DNA from: Myxococcales bacterium
Lineage (GTDB): Bacteria; Myxococcota_A; Polyangia; Polyangiales; Ga0077539
NCBI GenBank assembly: GCA_016793325.1
Contig: JAEUKI010000067.1
Coordinates: 150,395-214,394, forward strand
Reading direction: 5' to 3'
Length of the DNA stretch: 64,000 nt
The notes beneath the pieces are model-generated. The model was not told the origin of the DNA and did not search any database. It saw nothing but the letters and a program-made list of their open reading frames with translations. Positions 27,228-36,270 of the stretch are shown piece after piece. Made by a program: the position numbers and the translations under genes. Every line of letters begins with the position of its first letter. Positions within the stretch are counted from its first letter, which is position 1.

Positions 27228-28739
27228 TCACTCTCCGCTGAACGAGCGATACCCGATGGCCTCGGCCACGTGGGCCATGCGCACGTTGTCTTCGCACTCG
27301 AGGTCCGCGATCGTGCGCGCGACGCGAAGCACGCGCGTGAGGGCGCGGGCGCTCAGCCCCATGCGTTCGGCCGCGGTGGACAAGAGCGCCTTGGCGTCGG
27401 CGCTGAGCGCGGCGATCTCGCGCAGCGCCTTCGGCTGCAGCCGTCCGTTGGGCTCATTTTGATTTTCTGTGCGACGAAGCTGCCTCTCGCGAGCGTCGAT
27501 CACGCGCGCGCGGATGTCCTTCGAAGACGGCCCGTCGGGCGCGTCGTTGTAGACCATCGCGGACGAGCCCGGCAGGTGCACGCACAGGTCGATGCGATCG
27601 AGCAGCGGGCCGGACACCCTCGCGCGGTACTTGCGGATGCGCTCGTCGCTGCACTCGCAGCGGTCCGACGGATCGCCCTGGTAGCCGCACGGGCACGGGT
27701 TCATCGCGGCTACGAGCGTAAATCTCGCGGGAAACGTCGTTCGAACGCGCGATCGCACGATCGTCACGTTGCCCTCTTCGAGCGGCTCGCGCAGCGCCTC
27801 GAGCGACTCTCGCGAGAACTCGGGAAACTCGTCGAGAAACAGCACGCCCCGGTGCGCGAGCGCGATCTCGCCCGGCCGCGGCGGGTCGCCTCCGCCGACG
27901 ATCCCCACGGTCGACGCCGTGTGATGCGGGTGTCGATACGGGCGACGCTCGATGAGCGAGACGCCCGAAGGGAGCATCCCTGCCACAGAGTAGATCGACG
28001 TGACCTCGACGCTCTCGTCGAAGCTGAGCGGCGGAAGGATCCCCGGCATCGTGCGCGCGAGCAGCGTTTTTCCTCCGCCCGGAGGCCCCATGAGCAGGAC
28101 GTTGTGATCGCCCGCCGCCGAGATTTCGAGCGCCCTCCTCGCGGCGTGCTGTCCGCGGACGTCCGCGAGGTCGAGCAGCTCGGGGTCGATCGTCGTGTCC
28201 CTCGCGCGCTCGGCTGAGGGCAACACGAACGTTCCCTGAAAGAACGCGACGACGTCCGCGAGCGACAGCGCCGCGCGCACGTCGAGCCCCGACACAACCG
28301 CAGCTTCCGCAGCATTTTCAGCGGGAACGATCGCCCCTCGCATCCCCTGCTTCTTCGCGCAGAGCACCTTCGCGAGCACGCCGCGCACGGGCCGAAGCGC
28401 GCCCGTCAGAGACAGCTCGCCCACGAGAAGCCACTCGCGCAGCGGATCTTCGGGGCACTCGCGCGACGCCGCGAGCGTGGCCATCGCGATCGCGAGGTCG
28501 AAGCCGGCGCCGTTTTTTCTCACATCGGCCGGCGCCAGATTCACCGTCACTCGCCGCGTCGGAAGCGGAAACCCGACTTGTTCGAGCGCGCTCCGAACGC
28601 GCATCCGCGACTCTCGGACGGTCGCTTCAGGGAGCCCCACGAGATCGAACGCCGGGAGCCCCCGCGCGATATCGACTTCGACTTGAACGGGAAGTGCTTC
28701 GAGTCCGACGAGCGTGCTCGCGTGCGCCATGGCCAACAT
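27228..28739 (-). CDS. comM: ComM/YifB-family magnesium-chelatase-like AAA+ ATPase
   Basis: The 503-residue protein belongs to the YifB/ComM family; ComM is a DNA helicase promoting branch migration during natural transformation. The N-terminal Lon-protease-like S5 domain (MLAMAHASTLVG through DLAIAMATLA) precedes the AAA+ core with Walker A GPPGGGKT near 217, Walker B VLFLDEFPEF near 300, and the family Cys cluster NPCPCGYQGD followed by CEC. The C-terminal helical domain contains LSARALTRVLRVARTIADL. The start at 28739 matches the usual MLAxxxSxxLVG N-terminus. It is divergent from the receptor-like kinase. Confidence 0.9.
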   Translation of the reverse strand: MLAMAHASTLVGLEALPVQVEVDIARGLPAFDLVGLPEATVRESRMRVRSALEQVGFPLPTRRVTVNLAPADVRKNGAGFDLAIAMATLAASRECPEDPLREWLLVGELSLTGALRPVRGVLAKVLCAKKQGMRGAIVPAENAAEAAVVSGLDVRAALSLADVVAFFQGTFVLPSAERARDTTIDPELLDLADVRGQHAARRALEISAAGDHNVLLMGPPGGGKTLLARTMPGILPPLSFDESVEVTSIYSVAGMLPSGVSLIERRPYRHPHHTASTVGIVGGGDPPRPGEIALAHRGVLFLDEFPEFSRESLEALREPLEEGNVTIVRSRVRTTFPARFTLVAAMNPCPCGYQGDPSDRCECSDERIRKYRARVSGPLLDRIDLCVHLPGSSAMVYNDAPDGPSSKDIRARVIDARERQLRRTENQNEPNGRLQPKALREIAALSADAKALLSTAAERMGLSARALTRVLRVARTIADLECEDNVRMAHVAEAIGYRSFSGE

Positions 28740-29099
28740 GGCAGCGCTTCACTGCGCGACGCGTGCCGTCGGCGGATCCTCGCGATTCGCTGCGATTCGA
28801 CGAGACTCGTGAGCTCCCCCCTGGCGGCCGCCATGGCGGTTTATCCAAACCGCCACCCTTCCGCCAGGGGTCGACCGCCAGGGGTCGACTGCGAAGGGGG
28901 CTTCGGGTCTCCTTCGCAAAGTCGGGCGCGCCGCTTGTTGAATGGTGGCTCCCGGTCGGAGGGTTCGGGTACAGTGCCACACATCGAATCCGAGGGTTAT
29001 CTGGAGCTGTTGGAGCGGCGTCGATGAGCCGCTCACGTTTGCCGCGCCGCGCACAGACGTAGCGCGCCGAACGCAACGCCCGCCCGATGCGAGCAGCGA
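28740..29099. other. Divergent intergenic region with nested hairpins
   Basis: This stretch separates comM and the receptor-like kinase, which read outward from it, so it must hold both promoters. I could not assign -35/-10 boxes. It holds three inverted repeats and a 14-base tandem repeat (28818-28918). Confidence 0.6.
28818..28918. repeat. Nested inverted repeats with a 14-bp tandem repeat
   Basis: CCCCTGGCGG at 28818-28827 pairs with CCGCCAGGGG at 28861-28870 and encloses a second perfect hairpin, GGCGGTTT (28835-28842) with AAACCGCC (28847-28854). The right arm begins a 14-base unit present twice in tandem (28861-28874, 28875-28888). A third hairpin, TGCGAAGG / CCTTCGCA, lies at 28890-28918. 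It could be a regulatory site for the divergent pair or a small repeat element. Confidence 0.8.
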
Positions 29100-31850
29100 A
29101 TGCCGATCCTTACCGCACGAGAACGAATCAACACCGAGATCGGCGGGCGCTATCGCGCCAAGCGCATCATCGGTGAAGGTGCGTTCGGCGCGGTGTTCGC
29201 GGCGGAGCACACGCTGACGGCCCGCGAGGTCGCGCTCAAGATCTTGCACCCGCACCTCGTGCAGACCGAGCAGATCGCGCAGCGATTCTTGCTCGAAGCG
29301 CAGACGATGGCGAAGATCCGCCACCCGGGGATCTGCCAGATCCTCGACGCGGGGCGCGAGCAAGACGGGACCATCTTCCTCGCGCTCGAGCTGCTCGAAG
29401 GCGAGACCCTCGAAGAGTGCCTCGAGCGCAAGGGCAAGCTCCCGCGCCCCGAGGCGCTTCGCATCGCCGTCGAAGTGCTCGACGCGCTCGCCGCGGCGCA
29501 CGCGAGAGAGATCGTTCACCGCGACATCAAGCCGGCGAACATCTATCTCAACCGCGAATCCGACGGCAATTCGCACGCGAAGCTCCTCGACTTCGGCATC
29601 GCGCACGTCGCGCCGAAGGGCGGCAACAAGCTCACGGACGCGGGCGTCGTGCTCGGCACCCCCGAGTACATGCCGCCCGAGCAAGCGCGCGGAAAGCACA
29701 TCGGCCCCGTCAGCGACGTGTGGGCCGCGGGCATCGTCCTCTACGAGATGCTCTCGGGCATGGTCCCGTGGAGCGGCGAGAGCGCGGCGGGCGTCTTGAT
29801 CGCCGTGGCCAACACGCCGTTGACGGACATCCGCGAGCTCGTCCCCGAGACGCCGGACGCGATCGCGGACGTGATCACCAAGGCCCTCGAAAAAGAAGCC
29901 TCGCGTCGGTTCAGCTCCGCCGAACAGATGCGCGACGCGATCATCGAGGCCGCGGACGCCGAGGGAATCTCCCTCTCGCTCGCAGGCGTTCGCCAGAGCA
30001 TCGTCGGCGGCTCTGGCGAGTGGAAGGCCGTTCGCGTCGCAGGTGCGCCTGTCGGCCCCGCGACCCCCGCAGCGCCGCCAGCGCCCGCTGCGCAAGTGCC
30101 CGCTGCGCGACGCCCCGGAGGAAACATCGAGTTCGATCTGCCCGAAGGGACCGACACGCCTTCGCTCATGATCTCGCTCGATTCGCTGGCCGCGCCGCCC
30201 AGCGACGCCGCGGTCGACCTGCCCGTTCCGCCGCCCCCGACGCCCGCCGAAGGACAAGACGCGCTGCGGCCGCGCGTCGGCGCCGAGCCGCAGCGGCCCG
30301 CGTCCATTCGACCGCCGCCAGCGCCGCAAGAGCCTCGCACGACCAAGAGCGTCGGCGCGATGTCCGCGACCTCTCCCGACGCCACCGCGCCGCGCACCCA
30401 ATCGAGCGGAAAGCTCTCGATCTCGCCGCCCCCGGCGAACACCGGCGGCGTTGCGCGCGCCGAGAGCGCGCCGGTGGCGAATACAGGCCCCACTTTTCAA
30501 ACGATCCAGCCGACGCGCAGCAGCATGCCGCTCGTGATCGCGGCGCTCGTGGGGATCTCCGCGCTCGGCATCGCGGCGTATTTCGTGGTCAGTCACCCGG
30601 CCAACGGCGGCGGACGTCGCAACTTGCAGGCGCAGGACGCCGAGAGCGCGCACGACGGCGGCGCAGAAGAAGAAGACGCGCCGAGCGCCGCGAGCCACGT
30701 GAGGCTGCGGTCCGTGGGCGCGGTGCCCATTCCGTTCGCGCTTCGCGGCGAGGACGGCCGCGTGTTCGTTCGGCACCTCACGATGGGACCGCCGCGCGCG
30801 ACACGCATGGTCGGGACGTGCGCCGCGGGCAACGTCCGGCTGTTCAACACGCAAAACGGCCTCCCTGTCACCGAGACGGCCGCGCCCATCGCGTGCGACG
30901 GCTTCGACCTCGCGCTCGTCGGCGACCTCGACAACGACGGCACCGACGACGTGGCCGCGATCAACGCGCAAAAGTCCGCGGTGGTCGTCTACTCGACGCA
31001 GTCGTCGCCCGCGCGCGCGCTGCAGACCGTCGCGCTCCCGGGCGCGATGGGGCTCGCGGGCGGAGTCATCGACGCCCAAGGGCGCACGCTCGTCGTCGCG
31101 GTCACCGAGGCGCGCGTGACCGAGCCGAGCGAGCTCGTGGCCATCGATGTTCGATCGGGCGCGATCGCGTGGCGCCGTCGCGGACGCAACGACCTCGGTC
31201 GCATCGGTCACCCGACAGACCTCGGCCTCGCGATCGGCCCCGACGCGGACGGCGATGGCGTTCAAGACGTGGTCGCAGGCGCGAGCCCGCTCACGAGCAC
31301 GATGCCCGACCGCATGCCCGAGCTCCCGCGCTGCGTCGAGCTCTTGTCGGGCGCGACGGGGCAGCCGCTTTGGCCGCAGCCCTACTGCCAGCGACGCGGC
31401 GGCGTGCAGAGCGTCTCGCTCGGGCCCGACGTCGACGGAGACCGCCGCGCAGACGTCGCGGTCGCCACGGACGTCACCCGCGGATCGGACCCTCGCGTGA
31501 TGATCGTCTCGGGCGCCAACGGCTCGCTCGTCCGCCGAATCGGAACGCCCGAAGGCCCCGCCGCGCAGGGCTTCGGCTGGCCCGTGAGCCTCGGCCCGGA
31601 CATCAACGGCGACGCGATCCCCGACCTCGCCGTCGGAAGCGTGTCATCGTCGTCGACCTACGTGTCGCTCGTCTCGGCCCGAGACGGAACGGTCCTCGCG
31701 TCGCAAGCCCTCGATGGGGCCGCCGGCTTTCCAAACCTTCGTTTGCTCGTCGAGGCCGGCGCGTGGCGCGGCGTCGAAGGGGCCGCGCTCGTGGTCGCCT
31801 CCCCCGCGGACGGACTCAAAGTGTTCGCGCTCTCGCCTGAACCGCGTTGA
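29100..31850 (+). CDS. Ser/Thr protein kinase with FG-GAP beta-propeller ectodomain
   Basis: The 916-residue receptor-like kinase has an N-terminal Hanks-type kinase domain: glycine loop GEGAFGAV, ATP-binding Lys47 (VALKILHP), catalytic HRDIKPAN with Asp142, and DFG at 164-166. A long Pro/Ala-rich linker (about 300-470) and one transmembrane helix at about 475-497 follow. The exported C-terminus has at least four Ca-binding FG-GAP-like blades (LVGDLDNDGTDDVA, GPDADGDGVQDVV, GPDVDGDRRADVA, GPDINGDAIPDLA). This layout suggests extracytoplasmic sensing coupled to cytoplasmic phosphorylation. Its partner and substrate are unknown. Confidence 0.93.
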   Translation: MPILTARERINTEIGGRYRAKRIIGEGAFGAVFAAEHTLTAREVALKILHPHLVQTEQIAQRFLLEAQTMAKIRHPGICQILDAGREQDGTIFLALELLEGETLEECLERKGKLPRPEALRIAVEVLDALAAAHAREIVHRDIKPANIYLNRESDGNSHAKLLDFGIAHVAPKGGNKLTDAGVVLGTPEYMPPEQARGKHIGPVSDVWAAGIVLYEMLSGMVPWSGESAAGVLIAVANTPLTDIRELVPETPDAIADVITKALEKEASRRFSSAEQMRDAIIEAADAEGISLSLAGVRQSIVGGSGEWKAVRVAGAPVGPATPAAPPAPAAQVPAARRPGGNIEFDLPEGTDTPSLMISLDSLAAPPSDAAVDLPVPPPPTPAEGQDALRPRVGAEPQRPASIRPPPAPQEPRTTKSVGAMSATSPDATAPRTQSSGKLSISPPPANTGGVARAESAPVANTGPTFQTIQPTRSSMPLVIAALVGISALGIAAYFVVSHPANGGGRRNLQAQDAESAHDGGAEEEDAPSAASHVRLRSVGAVPIPFALRGEDGRVFVRHLTMGPPRATRMVGTCAAGNVRLFNTQNGLPVTETAAPIACDGFDLALVGDLDNDGTDDVAAINAQKSAVVVYSTQSSPARALQTVALPGAMGLAGGVIDAQGRTLVVAVTEARVTEPSELVAIDVRSGAIAWRRRGRNDLGRIGHPTDLGLAIGPDADGDGVQDVVAGASPLTSTMPDRMPELPRCVELLSGATGQPLWPQPYCQRRGGVQSVSLGPDVDGDRRADVAVATDVTRGSDPRVMIVSGANGSLVRRIGTPEGPAAQGFGWPVSLGPDINGDAIPDLAVGSVSSSSTYVSLVSARDGTVLASQALDGAAGFPNLRLLVEAGAWRGVEGAALVVASPADGLKVFALSPEPR

Positions 31851-31921
31851 CGAGACGCTGAAGGCCCGTTGAAAGTACACCGTCGCCGCTCCGAAACGGC
31901 GCATCTGTCGGAGGTTCGTGC

Positions 31922-32926
31922 ATGAAGGTCACCGTGCTTGGCGCCGGAAGCTGGGGCACAGCGCTCGCGAAGGTCCTCGGCGACAAGGGACACGCCGTGC
32001 ACCTGTGGGGACGACGCGAAGACGCGATGCGCGCCATTCGCGAAGGCCGCACGAACGAGCCATTTCTCCCAGGGATCACGCTGCCTCCGACGCTTGACGC
32101 GACGCACCTGCTCGACGAAGCGCTCGACGGCGCCGACATGATCTTGGTGGCCGTCCCGACGCACGGCCTGCGCGAGGTGCTGCCCAAGGTCGGAGAGCTC
32201 GTTCGATCGCCAGTCCCTGTGATTTCAGCGACCAAAGGGATCGAGCAAGAGTCGCTCAAGCTCGTCAATCACATCATTCAAGACGAGCTCCCGTGGTCGA
32301 AGAACTCGTTCATCGCGCTGTCGGGCCCCTCGTTCGCGATGGAGGTCGCCAAGGGTCAGCCCACGGTCGTCGTCGCCGCCGCGGCGGACGCAGGGCTCGC
32401 GCGCGAAGTGCAGCGCGCGTTCTTCTCGGACGGGTCGTTTCGCGTGTACCTCTCGACCGACGTCCTCGGCGTCGAGATGGGCGGCGCCCTGAAGAACGTC
32501 ATCGCCATCGCCGCCGGCGCGAGTGACGGAATGGGCTTCGGCTCCAACGCGCGCGCCGCGCTCATCACCCGCGGGCTCGCCGAGATCGCGCGCTTGGCGG
32601 TGCGCATGGGCGCCGAGCCGATGACCCTCGCGGGCCTCGCGGGCATGGGCGATCTCGTGCTCACGTGCTCGGGCGCGCTCTCGCGCAATCGACACGTGGG
32701 CGTCGAGCTCGGCAAGGGCAAGAAGCTCTCGCAAATCCTAGGCGAAATGCGGCAAGTCGCCGAAGGCGTCCGCACGACCAAGAGCGCGTGGGACCTCGCG
32801 CAGCGCGAGGGCGTCCCCATGCCGATCGTCGAGCAAGTGTTTCGCGTGCTCTACGAAGACAAGGACCCCAAGGCGGCCGTGTGGGACTTGATGGTGCGCG
32901 AGGCGTCGCTCGAGTTTCAATTTTGA
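31922..32926 (+). CDS. gpsA: NAD(P)H-dependent glycerol-3-phosphate dehydrogenase
   Basis: GpsA reduces dihydroxyacetone phosphate to sn-glycerol-3-phosphate for phospholipid synthesis. The 334-residue protein starts at an ATG with GGAGG 7 bases upstream. It has the N-terminal dinucleotide-binding motif GAGSWGTALA, GPSFAMEVAKG, the catalytic Lys region GGALKNVIAIAAG, and LAGMGDLVLTCSG. Length and order are normal. It reads away from the kinase and converges on the next gene. Confidence 0.96.
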   Translation: MKVTVLGAGSWGTALAKVLGDKGHAVHLWGRREDAMRAIREGRTNEPFLPGITLPPTLDATHLLDEALDGADMILVAVPTHGLREVLPKVGELVRSPVPVISATKGIEQESLKLVNHIIQDELPWSKNSFIALSGPSFAMEVAKGQPTVVVAAAADAGLAREVQRAFFSDGSFRVYLSTDVLGVEMGGALKNVIAIAAGASDGMGFGSNARAALITRGLAEIARLAVRMGAEPMTLAGLAGMGDLVLTCSGALSRNRHVGVELGKGKKLSQILGEMRQVAEGVRTTKSAWDLAQREGVPMPIVEQVFRVLYEDKDPKAAVWDLMVREASLEFQF

Positions 32927-32934
32927 CTGGCGAA

Positions 32935-33882
32935 TCACTGCGCCATTGAAATCGTGTGCGTCGCGCCTCCGATCGAGCCGACGCGCAGCGACGCCCCGTC
33001 GATCGCCACGTTGAACGAGAAGCTCGTCGAGGCCCCGAGCACCGCGTCGCCCGCGAACACGTCGTTGACGCGCAGGTCGCGGATCGCGCTTCCGTGGGCG
33101 ATGCGCAAGAAGACGCTGTTGCTGCGCTGCGCGTCGAGCATCACGGTGTCGCCCGCAGGAGCGACCACGAGCGTCGCGCCGTCGTCGCTGAGCCAGCGAG
33201 AGCGGCGGTTGGCGTTGACTGAAAAGCGCGCGACCACGCGCCCCACGCAGCACGCGCCGAGGTAGCTGCGAGACGCCGCCTCGCTGTCGCCGACGACGCA
33301 CGTCGCGCCGTCCGCAGACCACGTCCAGTCCGCCTGCTGAAAGCACGCCTTGTTGGGAACGTCCGGCAGCGGCATCGGCACCGGTCCTCCGATCTGCCCG
33401 TTGAACGTCCCCGCCACCGCGGCGCACGCCTGGGCGTCCGCAGGCGTCTTCGGCGTCGCTTGAACGTCGAGGTTCGAGCCTCCGCCGCCGATCACCATCA
33501 GCCTCGCGACGCGAAGCGTCCCTGTGCACCGCGCAGACTGCCACTCGCACCGCGTGAGCGCCGCGCCCCGCTCTGCAGAGCCCGGCTCGGTCGCGCATCG
33601 AACTTGATCGAGCCGCTCGAACCCGCTGCCGTTCGCGCGCTGAACGATGATCATCGCTGGTTGCTCGGTGATCCGCGCCACCGCCTCGCGCGACGGGTAG
33701 AGCCCTTGGATGCTGGCTGCGGCGCGCGCGAGCGACGCGTCCTCGCTCGGCGTCGAGACGTCCGCCGCCGACACCACGTCCGCCGCGACCGTCGATCGCG
33801 GAGGATCGTTGACCGTCGGCGTCTCGCGGGAGCAGCGCCCCGCGACGATCGCGCACAACACCGTTGTCACCAGTACTTTCAA
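32935..33882 (-). CDS. Exported protein of unknown function
   Basis: I place the start at TTG 33882 because AGAAGGAA lies upstream and it yields a signal-like N-terminus (KVLVTTVLCAIVAGRC). The Arg just before Cys makes lipidation uncertain. The 315-residue mature protein has several Cys pairs (CEWQSARC; CFQQ; CVVGDS; CC) and beta-rich sequence near the C-terminus. No family is recognised. A longer upstream reading frame lacks an export signal, so I reject it. Confidence 0.65.
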   Translation of the reverse strand: MKVLVTTVLCAIVAGRCSRETPTVNDPPRSTVAADVVSAADVSTPSEDASLARAAASIQGLYPSREAVARITEQPAMIIVQRANGSGFERLDQVRCATEPGSAERGAALTRCEWQSARCTGTLRVARLMVIGGGGSNLDVQATPKTPADAQACAAVAGTFNGQIGGPVPMPLPDVPNKACFQQADWTWSADGATCVVGDSEAASRSYLGACCVGRVVARFSVNANRRSRWLSDDGATLVVAPAGDTVMLDAQRSNSVFLRIAHGSAIRDLRVNDVFAGDAVLGASTSFSFNVAIDGASLRVGSIGGATHTISMAQ

Positions 33883-34004
33883 CGTCGATTCCTTCTCTCT
33901 GCGACCGTCAGCGCGCCCGTTGATACCAACGAGCCGCACGAAGTTTGGGTCCGAGATCGTATCGCACGGCGCCCTCGCGGCGCGGGATCGAGCGCCGAAC
34001 ACGA

Positions 34005-34020
34005 GTACACCCGGGTGTAC
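34005..34020. promoter_or_regulatory. Perfect 16-bp palindrome, operator-like
   Basis: GTACACCCGGGTGTAC is a perfect palindrome about 120 bases upstream of the start of the minus-strand exported protein. A second short inverted repeat (GTCCC / GGGAC) follows at 34027-34042. The size and symmetry fit a dimeric repressor site, but no regulator gene is adjacent. Confidence 0.4.
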
Positions 34021-34084
34021 CCCTGAGTCCCAATTTCGGGACACAGAGGTGCACCCGGCTGGACTCCGCGCGCTTCCCTTCGGC

Positions 34085-34603
34085 TCACGAATCGAACACT
34101 GACGGGCGCGTTCGCAGCGAGCTCCACACGCCCGCGGCGAAGAGAATCAGCAAGGAGCCGACCGCGCACAGCTCGCTCACGACCGCGTGGGACCAGGGAA
34201 GCCAATCGACGAGCGCCAGCAGACAAGCGACGGATACGCCTTCGATCGCTCGAGCACGAACGACCGCTGCGCCTCGCTCTCGCGGCTGCGCGCGAACCGC
34301 AATCGCGATCCACAGCGCGAACACAAGCAGAGAGACGAGCGTCGCCCCGCGCCCCACACGCAGCGACCGAAGCGCGAGCGCGACGAGCGAGCCCGACGGT
34401 CCCAGGCGCTCGCTCCAGAACAAGCACCCGACGACCAAGACGTGCAGCGCCCACGAGACCCCGACGGATGAGAGCACCGAGCTCACGCGAACCGACGCTC
34501 GTCGCAGCGGCGGGCTCGGGACCACCGCGATCTCTCGCGAAGCGGTCGCGATCGGCGCTCGATAAGGGCTCTGCTCTTGGGTCACGATGCGCGTGCGATC
34601 CAT
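34085..34603 (-). CDS. Polytopic membrane protein of unknown function
   Basis: The 172-residue protein has four hydrophobic segments (for example VSWALHVLVVGCLFW, TLVSLLVFALWIAIAV, LLALVDWLPW, LCAVGSLLILFAAGVW) and basic loops. It has no motif I recognise. It precedes, on the same strand, the exported protein at 32935-33882, separated by about 200 bases that include the 16-bp palindrome. Confidence 0.65.
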   Translation of the reverse strand: MDRTRIVTQEQSPYRAPIATASREIAVVPSPPLRRASVRVSSVLSSVGVSWALHVLVVGCLFWSERLGPSGSLVALALRSLRVGRGATLVSLLVFALWIAIAVRAQPRERGAAVVRARAIEGVSVACLLALVDWLPWSHAVVSELCAVGSLLILFAAGVWSSLRTRPSVFDS

Positions 34604-34943
34604 CGCTAGCCTCGCCTCGAGTCGCGGAGTTGATCGTCGGTCGAACGCGACTCGGGGGCGAGATTCGCGCGTCCCTGCGCCTCGAGCGCCGTCCTGCCGC
34701 CACCGGGGCGGGGCCTCGAGGATGCTCCCCCGCTCCGCGGTCGCAGCCCGCTCGCTGAAATGCTCATCGCTGCACCTTCGTGTCCTTCTGCGCCGGATCG
34801 GCGCGGGCGGCTCTATCGGCCGGGGACAACCGCAGTTGCGACAGGGGACACGATCTTTTCGCGCAGGCCAGTCATCGGCCCATCACCGCGCTCGACCAGC
34901 GCCCTTCGCCTCGACCCACGCGCGTGCAGTACGCTCACGGTGA
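34604..34943. other. Intergenic region without an identified gene
   Basis: No convincing gene or repeat is visible here. It separates the four-helix membrane protein gene from the Ser-rich DUF1517-like gene and should contain their divergent promoters, which I could not place. Confidence 0.5.
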
Positions 34944-36206
34944 ATGCCGCTGACGAGACTCCGCGCCATCGCCGCTTCGCGCCGCGCTCCTTTGTTCATC
35001 GCAGCGTGCCTCGCGCTCGCGGCGCTGAGCCCGAGCAGCGCGTCTGCGCAGCGCTCGGGCGGGCGCTTCGGCAGCTCGTCGAGCTTTCGTTCTTCGTCGA
35101 GCTCGAGCTCGTCCTACGGAGGATCGTCGCGCTCGTCCTATGGAGGCTCGAGCGGGTCGTCCTCCCGCGGCTCGAGCAGCTGGAGTTGGGGGAGCTCGTC
35201 GCGCTCGTCGAGCAGCCGAAGCTCGTCCTCGTCCTCGTCGTCCTACTCGTCGACCGTCGAACCCGAGAGCGACTCTGCCCCAGACAACGGTCGCTTCGCG
35301 CGAAACGCGCTCTATCTGTTTCTCGTCGTCGCTGGAATCGCGGTGATCTACGCGATCGCGACCCGCAGCCGAACCGCCGGGGGCCTCGTCGACGGCGAGA
35401 AGATCTCGCTTCGTCGCATCTCGATCGGGCTCGATTGGTCCGTGCGCGAGCAGCTCCAACACGCGCTCGACCAGCTCGCCGCCGCCGCGGACGCGCAGAG
35501 CGAAGACGGACGCCATCGGTCGCTCGTCGCCGTTCGAGACATTCTACGTGCGAATTTGCAGGGCGCTCGCTACGCAGCCGTCGTGGGACTCGAGCTCCCG
35601 CCGGAGCAAGCCGAGGCGCGCTTTCGAGCGTGGGCAGAGGACGTCAACCGCCGATACGACGTCGCGACGATCAGCGATCAGCGCCGCAACGAAGCGCCCG
35701 ACGTGACCGCGCGCCGCGAAGAGGGCCAAGGCTTCGTGGTCGTGTCTGTGATCGTCGGGAGCAGCTCGGCGCTGCTTCCGCTTCCTGCGTGGCCCGCGCG
35801 CGAGTCCGTCGACGGAGCGCTCGTCGCGATGGTCCCGTCGATGCCTCACTCGCTCGTCGCGCTCGAAGTCGTGTGGTCTCCCTCGATCGACCAAGACCGA
35901 TTGTCGTCCGCCGAGCTCGAGGTGCTCTATCCCGAGCTCGTGCCGTTCGGGAGCACTCCGCCGGGCCGCGTTCAGTGCAAGTACTGCAAGTGCGTCTCTG
36001 CCGCAGAGCTCGGCGAGTGCCCGAGCTGCGGATCGCGCGACCGCTCACCGGTCGCCGCGCGCAACGCGACGCCCCCGCCCACGCAAGCCGCGCCTCCGGT
36101 CGTCAACGTGTCGAGCGCCGACGTGATCCCGTGCCCTCGCTGCCGCCGTTCGATGCCGCGCTACGGAGTGCAGTGCATGCACTGCGGGACGCGGCGCGAA
36201 GCGTAG
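34944..36206 (+). CDS. DUF1517-like Ser-rich membrane protein with zinc ribbons
   Basis: The 420-residue protein has a signal peptide ending in SASAQ, then a ~65-residue Ser/Gly/Tyr/Arg-rich region (SSRSSYGGSS units), one membrane helix near residues 120-140 (YLFLVVAGIAVIYAIA), and a soluble domain resembling DUF1517 (SLRRISIGLDWSVREQLQHA; VVSVIVGSSS). It ends with two zinc ribbons (CKYCKC...CPSC and CPRC...CMHC). The role of this family is unknown. The C-terminal ribbons resemble those of the membrane protein at 19454-20734. Confidence 0.7.
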   Translation: MPLTRLRAIAASRRAPLFIAACLALAALSPSSASAQRSGGRFGSSSSFRSSSSSSSSYGGSSRSSYGGSSGSSSRGSSSWSWGSSSRSSSSRSSSSSSSSYSSTVEPESDSAPDNGRFARNALYLFLVVAGIAVIYAIATRSRTAGGLVDGEKISLRRISIGLDWSVREQLQHALDQLAAAADAQSEDGRHRSLVAVRDILRANLQGARYAAVVGLELPPEQAEARFRAWAEDVNRRYDVATISDQRRNEAPDVTARREEGQGFVVVSVIVGSSSALLPLPAWPARESVDGALVAMVPSMPHSLVALEVVWSPSIDQDRLSSAELEVLYPELVPFGSTPPGRVQCKYCKCVSAAELGECPSCGSRDRSPVAARNATPPPTQAAPPVVNVSSADVIPCPRCRRSMPRYGVQCMHCGTRREA

Positions 36207-36270
36207 GCGTTCTGCGCTCGCGCCGTTGTCTTCTTCGCGCCGACCGGCGACGATCCCTCTCTGCAAGACG

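Noticed and set aside
26626..27297. 223-codon minus-strand frame through the large inverted repeat
   Set aside because: The same Arg/Asp-rich peptide is encoded by the opposite arm on the other strand, as expected from the palindrome and not from a gene.
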